In this document: piece after piece, positions 25,535-35,454 of the stretch | How the letters are laid out: each line of letters opens with the position of its first letter | Numbering within the stretch: position 1 is the first letter of the stretch | Assembly: GCA_028023455.1 (NCBI GenBank) | Contig: JAQFVV010000001.1 | Coordinates: forward strand, 25,163,401 to 25,227,400 | DNA: 64,000 nt | Reading direction: 5' to 3' | DNA from: Epiperipatus broadwayi | Taxonomy: Eukaryota; Onychophora; Udeonychophora; Euonychophora; Peripatidae | Made by a program: the position numbers and the translations under genes | The notes under the pieces: generated by a model | Seen by the model: the letters and a program-made list of their open reading frames with translations, nothing else | What the model was told of the DNA's origin: nothing | Databases searched by the model: none

Positions 25535-26871
25535 AAACTATGAAACCAATAATCTAAGATTACCCTCCCTTAATATAACTTTACAAAACTATATAGCCAT
25601 TTACGCCCGACTTAAATTTAACATTTAGATAAGTTCACACAGATGAATTTTATAAAATTTGTTTTATAATGTTGAGTATAGATTGGCCGCATAGATTCCA
25701 TGGTTAAAAACATTCCAGAATAAACATAACTGATCAAAATACAAAATCATCAATAACGTCAATTGCAGAGGGAATACAAGAAGCCCAATAGCATTCATCA
25801 TAAGATGCTGCAATGACACCAATGACCTATATATTCCAATCAAATATGAAACAGCAACATAATTAACCGCTAACAAATCCATGCAACGTTCATACCCAAC
25901 TTAAATTTCATCATTTAAAATTTAAACAATAAATATTAATACAAATAAAATTAATAAAATGGAAATAATTTTTTTTCTTTTAGCATGCAAATATGTAAAA
26001 CTTAAACATTTATAATTAATTTGAAACATAAGTCAGATATATATAATTTAAATATTAATTGTCAATTTGAAAATCAGATAAGAGTTTTTTTTTTTTAAAT
26101 TTAAGTTAGCTGAATCTTAAAAGTTTGAATGAAAGTTCTTAATTATTTTTTTAAATTGTAAAGTTCATAGCTCACAGTAGAAGAGTCCAGGTTCCTGTCT
26201 TTAATTCCCATGATGTCTCTATTGGAAGACTGCTCTGATGTTCTGGAGGTAGCATTAGCTGGTTCCATTCTGGTATCACAGTCTTTTCATTTTTTAAAAT
26301 AAGTGAGAGAGAATGACAACTGCATCTTATCATTTGTCTCACCAAATCAAGCTCGAAAACTGTCAGGAAAACTGTATTTCTCTTTTTATAAAATCCACAC
26401 AGATTCAACCAACAAAACATCACTAATCCATCCTTTTCATTCAGGTCCGGGCTGAGGCTTGGTGCTTCCATTGGTCAAACTAATTTCTCTTTATTCTCTT
26501 ATCTAATTTTCATCTGACTTTTTAATTACACAAGAGCCCAAGGCTAGCTTGCTTTTCAATTAATAATCAATCATTTCCATTTACAGATTACAGGAATTAA
26601 TTAATACCTGTTTTTATTTTTACTTACGTTATTTCTTTATTAAAATATTCTTATATTTAAATCTTGTATTTTTTTTATAAAAAAATACGTTCAAATACTT
26701 TTTTTTATTTATAAAAAAAAATATTTTTAAAGTTTTGCATCTGTGTGAATATATATACGTTTAACAAACATTTTAATTTTAGCGTTAAGTTTTTTTTTTA
26801 ATACATTTATTTTTATTTGCAAACTTAAAAGTTTTTATATTAATGTAATGGCATATTTATATATTGTTACA
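25535..26871 (-). repeat. Element Y1 left (3') LTR, partial
   Basis: Closely matches 28200-29463 and, more distantly, 39440-40712. It ends with GTTACA at 26866-26871, which is TGTAAC in the minus sense. Similarity begins near 'actatgaaaccaataat' at about 25535. The minus-strand frame 26172-26471 lies across the LTR promoter area and is broken in the other copies, so I do not treat it as a gene. Confidence 0.8.
26391..26400 (-). promoter_or_regulatory. TATA box of the Y-family LTR (copy 1)
   Basis: TATAAAAAGA on the minus strand, followed by GAAATACAG. The same block is kept in the other two Y LTRs at 29029-29038 and 40247-40257, in the right orientation for transcription from the LTR. The role is inferred from position and conservation. 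Confidence 0.5.
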
Positions 26872-27379
26872 TATCAGTAAACTTCCTCAAAAAAACAAAA
26901 ACATTAAAAAAAAAAGAATTTACTTAGTGTTAGTAATTACGTTACACAAATTGATTATATGAAAATTTCAAAAAGACAAAACTTTTTTTTTAAAAGACAA
27001 AACAGTAATTACACCCAAATGTAATGATAAAAAAAATGTTGACTGTTGATTCCTTATTACCAGCTAAATTTCTGCCCCCTCCCTTCCAAATTTCTTTTCT
27101 TCTACTTTTAACTATTAGTTAAGCAATTTGAACGATTAGATTTTAAATTAAACAAGACTTTTTTTATAAAAAATTATGATTTATATTTATTATTACATTT
27201 TATTCCTTGCATTTATTTTTTACATATGCGCAATTTTTCTTACTGGCAGTACCTTTAAGACAAAATTCAAAGTATAACTTTTCGTTAATACAAAAAATAT
27301 ATTTATATTTTAGAAAAAAATATTACGGGCATGATTTATCTTTAAAATTTTCAGGGCACTCGGTGGTTTATTAAAGATT
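26872..27379 (-). other. Internal region of element Y1
   Basis: About 508 bp between the two Y LTRs. It is AT-rich with T and A runs and no coding potential. A short purine run (GAGGAAG in minus sense) lies about a dozen bases from the left LTR and is a weak polypurine-tract candidate. Confidence 0.5.
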
Positions 27380-27397
27380 GCCCCACGTTGGGAGCTA
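27380..27397 (-). other. Primer-binding site of element Y1 (tRNA-Lys1,2 type)
   Basis: On the minus strand the 18 bases read TAGCTCCCAACGTGGGGC. The known tRNA-Lys1,2 primer-binding site is TGGCGCCCAACGTGGGGC, so 16 of 18 positions agree. It begins directly after the LTR end, as required. This fixes the element's orientation as minus. Confidence 0.8.
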
Positions 27398-27398
27398 G

Positions 27399-29463
27399 TT
27401 ATAATGATCCAAAAAAAGTGGAGATTGAATCTAACTACCATCTGCACTACAAGGGCACCATCTAAGCATTTGAGCCTAGAAAAATTTATAAAGTAGGCAG
27501 ATACTTGCTGTTAAGATTCCACTTTATTTAAATATTTGAATCGTTAGCCCATTGTCATTAGCTCATGGAGATGCAGAGATAAGAAATAACTTATTTAGTT
27601 TGTATATATAAAAAAAATAAAAGCCACTGCCAGAAATTAACACATTTACGTACATATAAAATTTTGAATCATTTAAATTTTGAGGAATAAATTTAACATT
27701 TTAGATTTTTATATTAACTTTTAATTTTACATTTAAATAGATTGCAATGAGTTTAATATTTTATTTAGAGGATCGAGTGTGAATATACTATATAGATCTG
27801 CATTTGAAAAGAAAATATTCTTTCCCTTATTTAACCTTAGGCCAAAAGTTCTCAGTCAAACCGGCATCAATCCATCTGATACATTTATGTATTCAATGTA
27901 GCATGAAATACAACAGCACAAAATATACTATACTGTCAGGAATGAGCATCTGAACAGTATAGTTAGAGAAGACATTGACTCTTGACCAATACAGGAATGT
28001 TACATCTGTATGGCAAGAAGAACAATAAAATAAAAACTCTATAGGAAGGGACCACGGTCCTTTTTACTGACTTACAATCCCATCCATAGGCAAAGGGTTG
28101 GTGCAGTGTATATAGTGATTCTGCACGTAGAGAAACTCATACTACATCTACTAATTACACAAATATATCCAATCCATTGACCTAATTCAACTACGAAACG
28201 AATAACCTAAGATTACACTTCCTTAATATAACTTTACAAAACTATATAGCCATTTATGCCTGACTTAAATTTAACATTTAGATACGTTCGCACAGATGAA
28301 TTTTATAAAATTTGTTTTATAATGTTGAGTATAGATCAGCTGCATAAATTCCACAGTTAAAAATATTCCAGAATAAACATAACTGATCAAAATACAAAGT
28401 CATCGATAACATCAATTGCAGAGGGAATACAAGAAGCCCAATAGCATTCATCATAAGATGCTGCAATGACACCAATGACCTATATTTTCTAATCAAAAAT
28501 AAAACAGCAACATAATTAACTGCTAACGAATCCATGCAACGTCCATACCCAACTTAAATTTCATCATTTAAAATTTAAACAATAAATATTAATACAAATA
28601 AAATTAATAAAATGGAAATGATTTTTTTTCTTTTAGCAAGCAAATATGTAAAACTTAAACATTTATAATTGATTTGAAACATAAGTCAGATATATATAAT
28701 TTAAATATTAATTGTCAATTTGAAATCAGATAAGAGTATGTTTTTTTTAAATTTAGGTTAGCTGAATCTTAAAAGTTTGAATGAAAGTTCTTAATTATTT
28801 TTTAAATTGTAAAGTTCATAGCTCATGGTAGAAGAGTCCAGGTTCCTGTTTTTAATTCCCATGACGTCTCCATTGGAAGACTGCTCTGAGGTTCTGGAGG
28901 TAGCATTAGCTGGTTCCATTCTGGTATCACAGTCTTTTCATTTTTTAAAATAAGTGAGAGAAACGACAAGTGCGTCTTATTGTTCGTCTCACCAAATCAA
29001 GCTCGAAAACTCAGGAAAATTGTATTTCTCTTTTTATAGTATCCACACAGATTCAACCAACAAAATGTCACTAATGCATCCTTTTCATTTGGGTCTGGGC
29101 TGAGGCTTGGTTCTTCCATTGGTCAAACTAATTTCTTTTTATTCTCTTATCTAATTTTCATCTGACTTTTTAATTACACAAGAGCCCAAGGCTAGCTTGC
29201 TTTTCAATTAATAACCAATCATTTCCATTTACAGATTACAGAAATTAATTAATACCTGATTTTATTTTTACTTACGTTATTTCTTTATTAAAATATTCTT
29301 ATATTTAAATCTTGCATTTTTTTATAAAAAAATATGTTCAAATACTTTTTTTTATATTTTTAAAGTTTTGCATCTGTGCGAATATATATACGTTTAACAA
29401 ACATTTTAATTTTAGCGTTTAGTTTTTTTTTAAATACATTTATTTTTATTTGCGAACTTAAAA
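27399..29463 (-). repeat. Element Y1 right (5') LTR
   Basis: It starts with 'ttataatgatc' next to the primer-binding site and aligns with the solo LTR 38646-40712 through 'gcatttgagcctagaaaa', 'attctgcacgtag' and the TATA block. It stops at about 29463, short of the terminal GTTACA. The minus-strand frame 28317-28535 has a counterpart at 25664-25882 but the solo copy breaks it. Confidence 0.85.
29029..29038 (-). promoter_or_regulatory. TATA box of the Y-family LTR (copy 2)
   Basis: ATAAAAAGAG followed by AAATACA on the minus strand, at the matching place in the right Y1 LTR. Confidence 0.45.
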
Positions 29464-29967
29464 ATCATTACTCATATCAAAGTATAAATCCTGCCATCAA
29501 GGATTTCTTCCTACCTGCCACTTCATAATAAGTCTGGGACATCTGTTGACTTCAGACTTCGATATAAATTTATATAGAGTTTTGGAGCCACAACACACAT
29601 CTATAGTTCTGCCAACTTCCTCAAAGAAAAGACAATCATACAAATATTTACAATTTACAATTAGCACAGACATTAAAATTCTACACTGTATATCTCAAAT
29701 GCATTTAATCATCCACTCATCACCATTAGTCAATTTTAGAAGGTCCAATATTAAATAGCATTTGTATACTATACAATGAACATCTTCAAAAGTACTTTGC
29801 CTATAAATATTTCTCACTCTGATTTTTTTTTCTTAGTCTTTCATATGTGTATTTACACTATTACTAATTACTTTAGGTCATAATTATAAATATCATGAGA
29901 TATACTAATAAGGTTACTTTAGTGAATGTCTTTTCATTTAATTGGGTGGTGCTACTGGCTTTAAGCT
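29464..29967 (-). other. Element X region after the integrase stop
   Basis: About 500 bp with no recognised domain. The plus-strand frame 29546-29758 matches no family known to me and is antisense to the element, so I leave it out. Confidence 0.4.
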
Positions 29968-30820
29968 TCAGACATTGAAGGTACCCTTTTCACCTTCAGG
30001 GATTTCTATGAGAAATGCATTCTCCCCCACTTTTCTTTTTATTTGGAATGGTCCCTCATATACATTCAAAAACTTTTTGAACTTATAATTCTGCAGGTCA
30101 CTGACTTGGGGAGTTCTTACAAATACAAAATTTCCTACTTTAAATACACAAGGCTTATGAGAGGCTTAGGTAATTCCTTTCTGTCCCATCTCTCTCATAT
30201 TCTCACCAGCCTTTGTTAAATCATCATTATAATCTATCTCTTCTTCAGCTATAATGGGTAAGGGTGTTTTAATTAATATAGTTTCCTTACATCCAAAGTG
30301 CAGATACATTGGGGGTGAATTTAGTGGATTCATTCTAGGTTATATTTATATAGTGAATGACATTCTTCAATTTATTCATCCAAGCATGGTGGTTGCTTCC
30401 TAGGTATACCCTAAACAATCTATCCAGCTCACACATAACTTTCACATGGGTTAGATTGTGGGTTCCTAATTGAACACAGAATATGTTTTATACCCTGTTG
30501 TTCAATCCAACCTTTCCACCCCTTAGACAGGAATGATGTAGCATGGTCTGTCAAAATAGCCCTGGGTTTTCCTATATTTACAAATTGTATTTCTTGCAAG
30601 CATTTAATTACATTCTTTGAATTTGCCTTGGTCACCGGATATGCCCTATAAATTTGGAGAAGACATGATAAGTGACCAAAATAAACTTAAACCTTTTATA
30701 GGAGGGTAAAGGCCCATAGAAATCAATTGCCAAGAGATCGTTGGGATAAGCAGGTATTATTGGTTGCAATGCCCCAGCATATGACTTGTTAGCATATTTT
30801 GATTTCAAACAGATCTCACT
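29968..30820 (-). pseudogene. Element X integrase core and C-terminal GPF domain (broken)
   Basis: Integrase inserts the DNA copy into the genome. Reading from 30820 leftwards, one sees the second Cys pair of the zinc motif (EICLK, first Cys mutated by a stop), 'LLAIDFYGPLP' with the first catalytic Asp, 'AILTDHATSF' with the second, and 'NPQSNPCE' with the catalytic Glu near 30445. Then come 'AWMNKLKNVIHYIN' and a C-terminal 'FKVGNFVFVRTPQ' and 'YEGPFQIKRKVGENAFLIE' module, the GPY/F-type domain of gypsy integrases. The natural stop is at 29968-29970. Frame changes near 30820, 30645, 30440, 30310 and 30165 and in-frame stops (for example near 30345) make it inactive. The catalytic residues themselves are present. 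Confidence 0.85.
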
Positions 30821-31655
30821 TTATTTGAGCCTGTTCATTGCATACAATCCAGGCCAATAAAGCAGTCTGCACACAACATATTCTACTTTTCTGGGTCCAT
30901 AGTGCCCATAAAGACAATGCACATAATATATTAATCGATTCCTAATACACAATGGTATCACAATTCTCCATGATAGTTCATGGTCCTCCTTCACCTTATA
31001 ACACATCTTATAGCTCAAAATTACCTTACTCTTAATTATTATTTTTATGGCTACAGATTCAATCCCTGCATCCAAATATTGAATAATAACATTCAACTTT
31101 GGATCACGTGATTGTAGAAATTTTAAGTTCTTTAAATCATTTTCCACTGATTCATCAACTACCAGAGGGATTACAGTGATGAAAGCATGATCTAGATTAA
31201 TGTGACAGGCATCTATTTTGACAGAATTCCTACTCAGAATATTTGCTATTATATTGTCCTTTCCCTTACAATACTGAACCTTATAATTAAATTGTTGAAG
31301 GAAGAGACTCCACCTAACTAGCCTTTCACTATTTAAATAGCTTCGATTTATAAATTCTAAACTCTTCTGATCTGTAATAACAACTATTTCAGACCAAGAA
31401 AATACTGTCAAAGCTTTTGAAAAGCCCATACAACAGCCAAGGCTTCTTTCTCTGTGGTGGTATAATGTAGTTCTGCATCTTTCAACAATCTACCCAAGAA
31501 ATATAAGACATGGGGCTTCTTTTCATGGTCCAGTTGGAATAAAATTACTCCTAGACCATACCCACTACTGTGAGTTTGTACATAAAATATTTTTTGGAAA
31601 TTAGGGTAATATAAGATTACAGTATTTAGAAAATTTGATTTGATTTTTTTAAATT
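30821..31655 (-). pseudogene. Element X RNase H and integrase zinc domain (broken)
   Basis: RNase H removes the RNA strand during reverse transcription. From 31655 to about 31435 one frame gives 'HSSGYGLGVILFQLDHEKK' and 'TTEKEALAVVWA', the hallmark of gypsy RNase H. A frameshift near 31430 leads to the 202-residue frame 30821-31429. That frame has 'VVITDQKSLEFI' (catalytic Asp), 'VRWSLFLQQFNYKVQYCKGKD', then 'NIIANILSR', the usual 'ADALSR' close. Its C-terminus carries 'HCLYGHYGPRKV', the His pair of the integrase zinc motif, and 'YWPGLYAMN'. The Cys pair lies past the stop. The domain order and spacing are normal; only the frame is broken. Confidence 0.88.
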
Positions 31656-33213
31656 CTATAGAGTGTTCTCAGTCCATTTCCATTTCACATCTTTCCTTAA
31701 TAGATTTAATATATGAACAGTGTCATACGCAAAATTTTCATAAAATCTATGATAAAAATTGCAGACACCAAGGAAAGAACGTAATTGCTTTCTATTCTCT
31801 GGAATGGGAAAATTTTGAATAGACCTTATTTTCTCTGGATGCGGTTTTATTCCCTCATATCCTACAATATGTCCCAAAAATTCTATCTCCTTAACAGCTA
31901 TTCTACTCTTTTTTAAATTTATTTTAATATGTTTCTCTTCACACTCTTTCAGAAACATATTAGGATGATGAAAATGCTTTGACATGTTTTCAGAAGCAAT
32001 CACAACATCATCTACATACATAGTAATAATGCCCTTAACTTTATCAGACAATACATTGTCATACATTGTCTAAACACCTGAGGAGTCCAGCTCCACTATT
32101 TATAAGCCCAAAAGGCATTTTTTTAAAAACATATAATTAGCCCTCATATTTAAATGCAGTATATTGCTGATCTTCATCATGCAAATATACCTTCCAATAA
32201 CTAGCTGTTAAGTCAACTGCAGAAAAGACCTTTTTGTCCTTAAATTTAATGAGCAATTACTGCACAGTAGGAGGGACATCCCATTCTGGAACTGTCAACT
32301 GATTCAAGAACCTCGCATCCAAGCAAATATGTATAGACCCATTCTTTTTATGAACAACCACTAATGGACTGTTATAGGCTGAGGGATTTTTCTTAATAAT
32401 TTTCCACTCAACCATTTGATCAATTTGCTTTCTTACTTCATCTTTATATTGGTGAGGGATAGGATAGCTTTTACATTGGAAGGGGCTATAGTCCCTCAAG
32501 CGTATCTGATGCACATATCCCTTTATTACATCAGGCTTTTTAGAAAATACATCCTTATATCTACAGAGTACCAGAAAAAACCTTTGCTTATAGTTGTCAT
32601 CTAACTCAGATGATTCATAAACCTTTGCATATAAATCTGACTCTGTAGAATTATCTTGGATGGTTAGTACATTTACACTCTTAATGGGTACTGACCTCTT
32701 AAAACTATGCTTTTCCCCTTTTATAATTATTTCCCGATTTGCATAATCAATTATACATCCAAACCGATTCATGAAGTCAGATCCTATCATGACCTTATGA
32801 ATAAGTACAGACATAATCAAAAAGATTTGTTCCACTGTGATTGAATTAATTCTTACATTCAGCCATACTTGCTGAGTAAACAATTTCACCTTACAACCAT
32901 TTGCCATTATAACCTGTGTCTGTCTCAATGGCAACATAGGAATTTCAGAATCAATTCCAGTTAGCTCACTATAAAAATTTTCTGAGATAAGGGAAATTTG
33001 ACTCCCTGAATCAAGTAAAACCCTTACAGAAATACCTTGAATAACTATGATAATTTCTGGACAATAATTAATGATATATTTTTCCAAATCCCTATCATAA
33101 CCTTCATCTTCTGTTTCAAAATTTATTGATGCCAAATAACTAACAATATCATGGTTCCCCAAATTCACTATACTATGAGGCTTCTGCAGTGAGGAACATT
33201 CCAACGAGGCCAT
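31656..33213 (-). pseudogene. Element X protease and reverse transcriptase (broken)
   Basis: The 318-residue frame 32257-33213 opens with a protease: 'VRVLLDSGSQISLIS' is the DSG active site (near residue 67), with a 'VMIGSDFM' flap-end motif later. It passes into the RT fingers ('SPLVVVHKKNG', 'ICLDARFLNQL'). It is stopped by TAA at 32257-32259, but coding continues with 'VFSAVDLTASYWKV' (catalytic Asp), another TAA at 32137-32139, 'MPFGLINSGA', and, after a frame change near 32066, 'MYVDDVVIAS' (catalytic YVDD), 'EFLGHIVGYEGIKPHPEKI' and 'LRSFLGVCNFYHRF'. All major RT motifs are recognisable. Protease in the same frame as RT is usual for gypsy. Confidence 0.92.
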
Positions 33214-33256
33214 TTCTAATTTAAAGGACTAATCATAGGCCTCGCCCCTAGCATCT

Positions 33257-34068
33257 TCACAGGTGTATTCTGTGACATGCTGACAGGATAACTTCCTGCT
33301 GCACACACACCCTTTTTTGTCCATAATAACCTTTGGGATTAGTCCTGTTTGTATTTACTGGTATTAAAGACTTAGCATATTTAGCACCTCTATAAGACCT
33401 ATCATTTCTACTATCTGAGGTCCTTCTATTTCTATAATATTTAATGGGAGAAACATTGTAAGTGGGATTATTTCTGTGGTATTTATGACCACTTTCTGCA
33501 GGTGCTTCACTTGCCTCAAGTGATCTGAGTATATCGGACACCTCTTCAACAGTATGCCTATCAGCAGCAATCAGAGTTTGCTCGATATGGCATGGCAAGT
33601 TTCTCTAATAATACGAATTATTTGGTTTTCTGACAGTGGATATGCAGTCAGCATTTTTAATTTTGCTGTCTGCATCTGGAAAAATTGAGTCAAGCTACCC
33701 TTACTAACACTATATTTATCTTGGCTAATCTGGTGCCTAATGTTATCCTGTTTCTCTTCCCCACAAAAACTATTCAACAATACATATTTAAAATTCCCAT
33801 ATGTTTTGGACTTATTAAACAAGGACTTCCACCAATGTTTGACAGATGCATTCAAATGATTACTAGCCACTGACAATTTTTCCATCTCACTTAACCTACT
33901 TAATGACAATAACTCTTCCAGTGCACTTAGATACTCTATGGGGTTTTCATCATCTTCACCCTTGAAGACTTTGAGTTGGATAAACCTGGCTATGTTTCCA
34001 TCTATCCTTTCTTTCTTGATTTCTTCTGGACTATATCACCATATATTGATGGTATATCATGATCACTT
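33257..34068 (-). pseudogene. Element X Gag core (capsid-like) in broken frames
   Basis: Gag forms the particle that packages the RNA. From about 34035 to 33571 one frame gives 'GNIARFIQLKVFKGEDDENP', 'LNASVKHWWKSLFNK' and 'LTQFFQMQTAKL', which match the order of the retrotransposon Gag family (a conserved aromatic block, then an F..L block). A +1 or -1 change near 33590 leads to 33257-33598, rich in Arg, Asn and Tyr like a nucleic-acid-binding tail. A CCHC zinc knuckle is not visible. A second frame change near 33250 precedes the protease frame. Confidence 0.75.
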
Positions 34069-35088
34069 CTACTTAACATTTTCTGTGGCCAAATATTGAT
34101 ATGGTTTATCCATGAAACTATCATTACCTTTTACAATAGTATCCTTTATTCCTACTATTTTATCTTCCAACATCATAGATATCTTATGACTGAGATTTAT
34201 TTCCTGTTCCTCCAAATGCCTACTTATTTCTTGCTCCAGCATCTTACTATTATCTTCTATTTTATTGCAAATCTCTTCTTGCTTTTTACTACATCTTTCC
34301 AATTGTTGCAAAGATAACTGATAATTATCTAGTCTATCCTTTAAATCATCTAACTCTCCTGCCTTCATCTGCTCAATGTTGCTTAACTCTTCTTGAACAC
34401 CTTGTAAATTATTCTGCAATTCCTTACACACTTTCTGCAATTTCTTGATTTCATTATCAGCCTTATTATGTTTCTTACATACCTCTTTATATTTAACTTT
34501 CATCCAGCTCTGAATATCTTTAACCTCTAGCTTAATATTGTTTACTTCTACTTTTGAAGCCTCTTGACCATCCTTGCAAGCTTTCTCAATTTTAGCGTAC
34601 TTTTTCTCTAATTCTTTGTGCCCAACTTTACAATTTTTAACTTCCTCACTTAAATTTTCAAATCTACTTTCTAACCTTTCTTGTGATTTATTTAACTGGT
34701 CCCTTAACTCATTAAATCTGCTATCACATTTACTGTCAGATTTTTTTAACTGAGCATCTAAGTCATATTTAAATTCCTCAAACTTGGCATTAGTAGCATT
34801 TAACTCGATTTTACATAAGCCAATTTTAATATTTACCTCCTCTCTGAGTTCTTTATTTTCTTTAATCATATCACCCAGTTTATTATTCATGTCTTCTCTT
34901 AACATTTGATTATCTCTACTCATGTCATTAAATTTATTGTTTATATCACTATTCATATCACTAAATTTATTACTTATATCACTATTCATGTCACTAAATT
35001 TATTACTTATATCACTAAATTTGGCATTTATATCTTCAAATTTATTATTTATATCTCTACTTATATCTTTACTCATCCTTTCCATCAA
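34069..35088 (-). CDS. Element X Gag N-terminal coiled-coil protein, 339 residues
   Basis: The longest intact frame in the window. It is almost wholly charged heptads: an N-terminal array of 'DISNKFSDMNS'-type repeats (residues about 5-50), then long stretches of K, E, N, L and Q with hydrophobic residues at coiled-coil spacing to about residue 325. The listed frame begins with TTG; the first ATG is at 35085. Upstream codons in the same frame (to about 35140, through 'ALSKPEGDLYSILKEL') look like coding too, so the true start is probably further right and lost to a frameshift. It lies directly upstream of the Gag core, joined by a frameshift near 34030, so I read it as the Gag N-terminus. A long coiled coil here is unusual for gypsy Gag. 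A separate pre-gag protein is the alternative. Confidence 0.75.
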   Translation of the reverse strand: MMERMSKDISRDINNKFEDINAKFSDISNKFSDMNSDISNKFSDMNSDINNKFNDMSRDNQMLREDMNNKLGDMIKENKELREEVNIKIGLCKIELNATNAKFEEFKYDLDAQLKKSDSKCDSRFNELRDQLNKSQERLESRFENLSEEVKNCKVGHKELEKKYAKIEKACKDGQEASKVEVNNIKLEVKDIQSWMKVKYKEVCKKHNKADNEIKKLQKVCKELQNNLQGVQEELSNIEQMKAGELDDLKDRLDNYQLSLQQLERCSKKQEEICNKIEDNSKMLEQEISRHLEEQEINLSHKISMMLEDKIVGIKDTIVKGNDSFMDKPYQYLATENVK

Positions 35089-35433
35089 TTCTTTCAGAAT
35101 TGAATACAGATCTCCTTCAGGTTTGGATAATGCTTCTGTCTTATTGCTTTCATTTTTATTTATTATTTATGTCAAACATTCTGTGTCTTTTTTGAAATAA
35201 ATTGTGAAATACTTTACCTTTATTTATTCTTACATAAAACATATCTACCCATTCAATTCTATGCTGCAAATAAAATCCACAAAGAATGACAACAACAATA
35301 AAATTTCCTAACATCTTACTTAAACCTATGATATAATATAATCAGCTATATAACTCCACCAATGTATATAAATACAATACCACTTTTAGAATCTATATAA
35401 GACTCAAACTTGGGTCTTTAATTGGTTATTTTG

Positions 35434-35451
35434 GCCCCACATTGGTTGCGA
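35434..35451 (-). other. Primer-binding site of element X, degenerate tRNA-Lys1,2 type
   Basis: Three bases inside the 5' LTR the minus strand reads TCGCAACCAATGTGGGGC, agreeing with the tRNA-Lys1,2 site at 14 of 18 positions, including the last six. The place is right for a primer-binding site. The mismatches may be decay, or a different tRNA may be used. Confidence 0.55.
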
Positions 35452-35454
35452 TTT

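Larger units (their letters stand above)
25535..29463 (-). mobile_element. Element Y1: gene-less LTR element nested in element X, ends truncated
   Basis: Consists of a left partial LTR (25535-26871), a 508-bp internal stretch, a primer-binding site, and a right LTR (27399-29463). The left LTR lacks roughly the first 800 bp of its plus-strand left side. The right LTR lacks the last ~60 bp present in the solo copy 38646-40712. The internal part is far too short for gag-pol, so Y1 is an internal-deletion derivative or a small non-autonomous element. Both truncated outer borders adjoin element X sequence, so the original insertion site and its duplication are lost. Confidence 0.75.

Noticed and set aside
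25664-25882. 72-codon minus-strand frame repeated at 28317-28535
   Set aside because: The similarity follows from the duplicated Y LTR; the third copy near 39560-39780 breaks the frame.
29546-29758. 70-codon plus-strand frame after the integrase end, considered as an accessory gene
   Set aside because: It is antisense to the element, has no recognisable domain, and lies next to a truncation junction.
34906-35200. Plus-strand open frames of 65-92 codons with Ile/Ser/Leu repeats
   Set aside because: They are shadows of the repetitive coiled-coil Gag frame on the minus strand.
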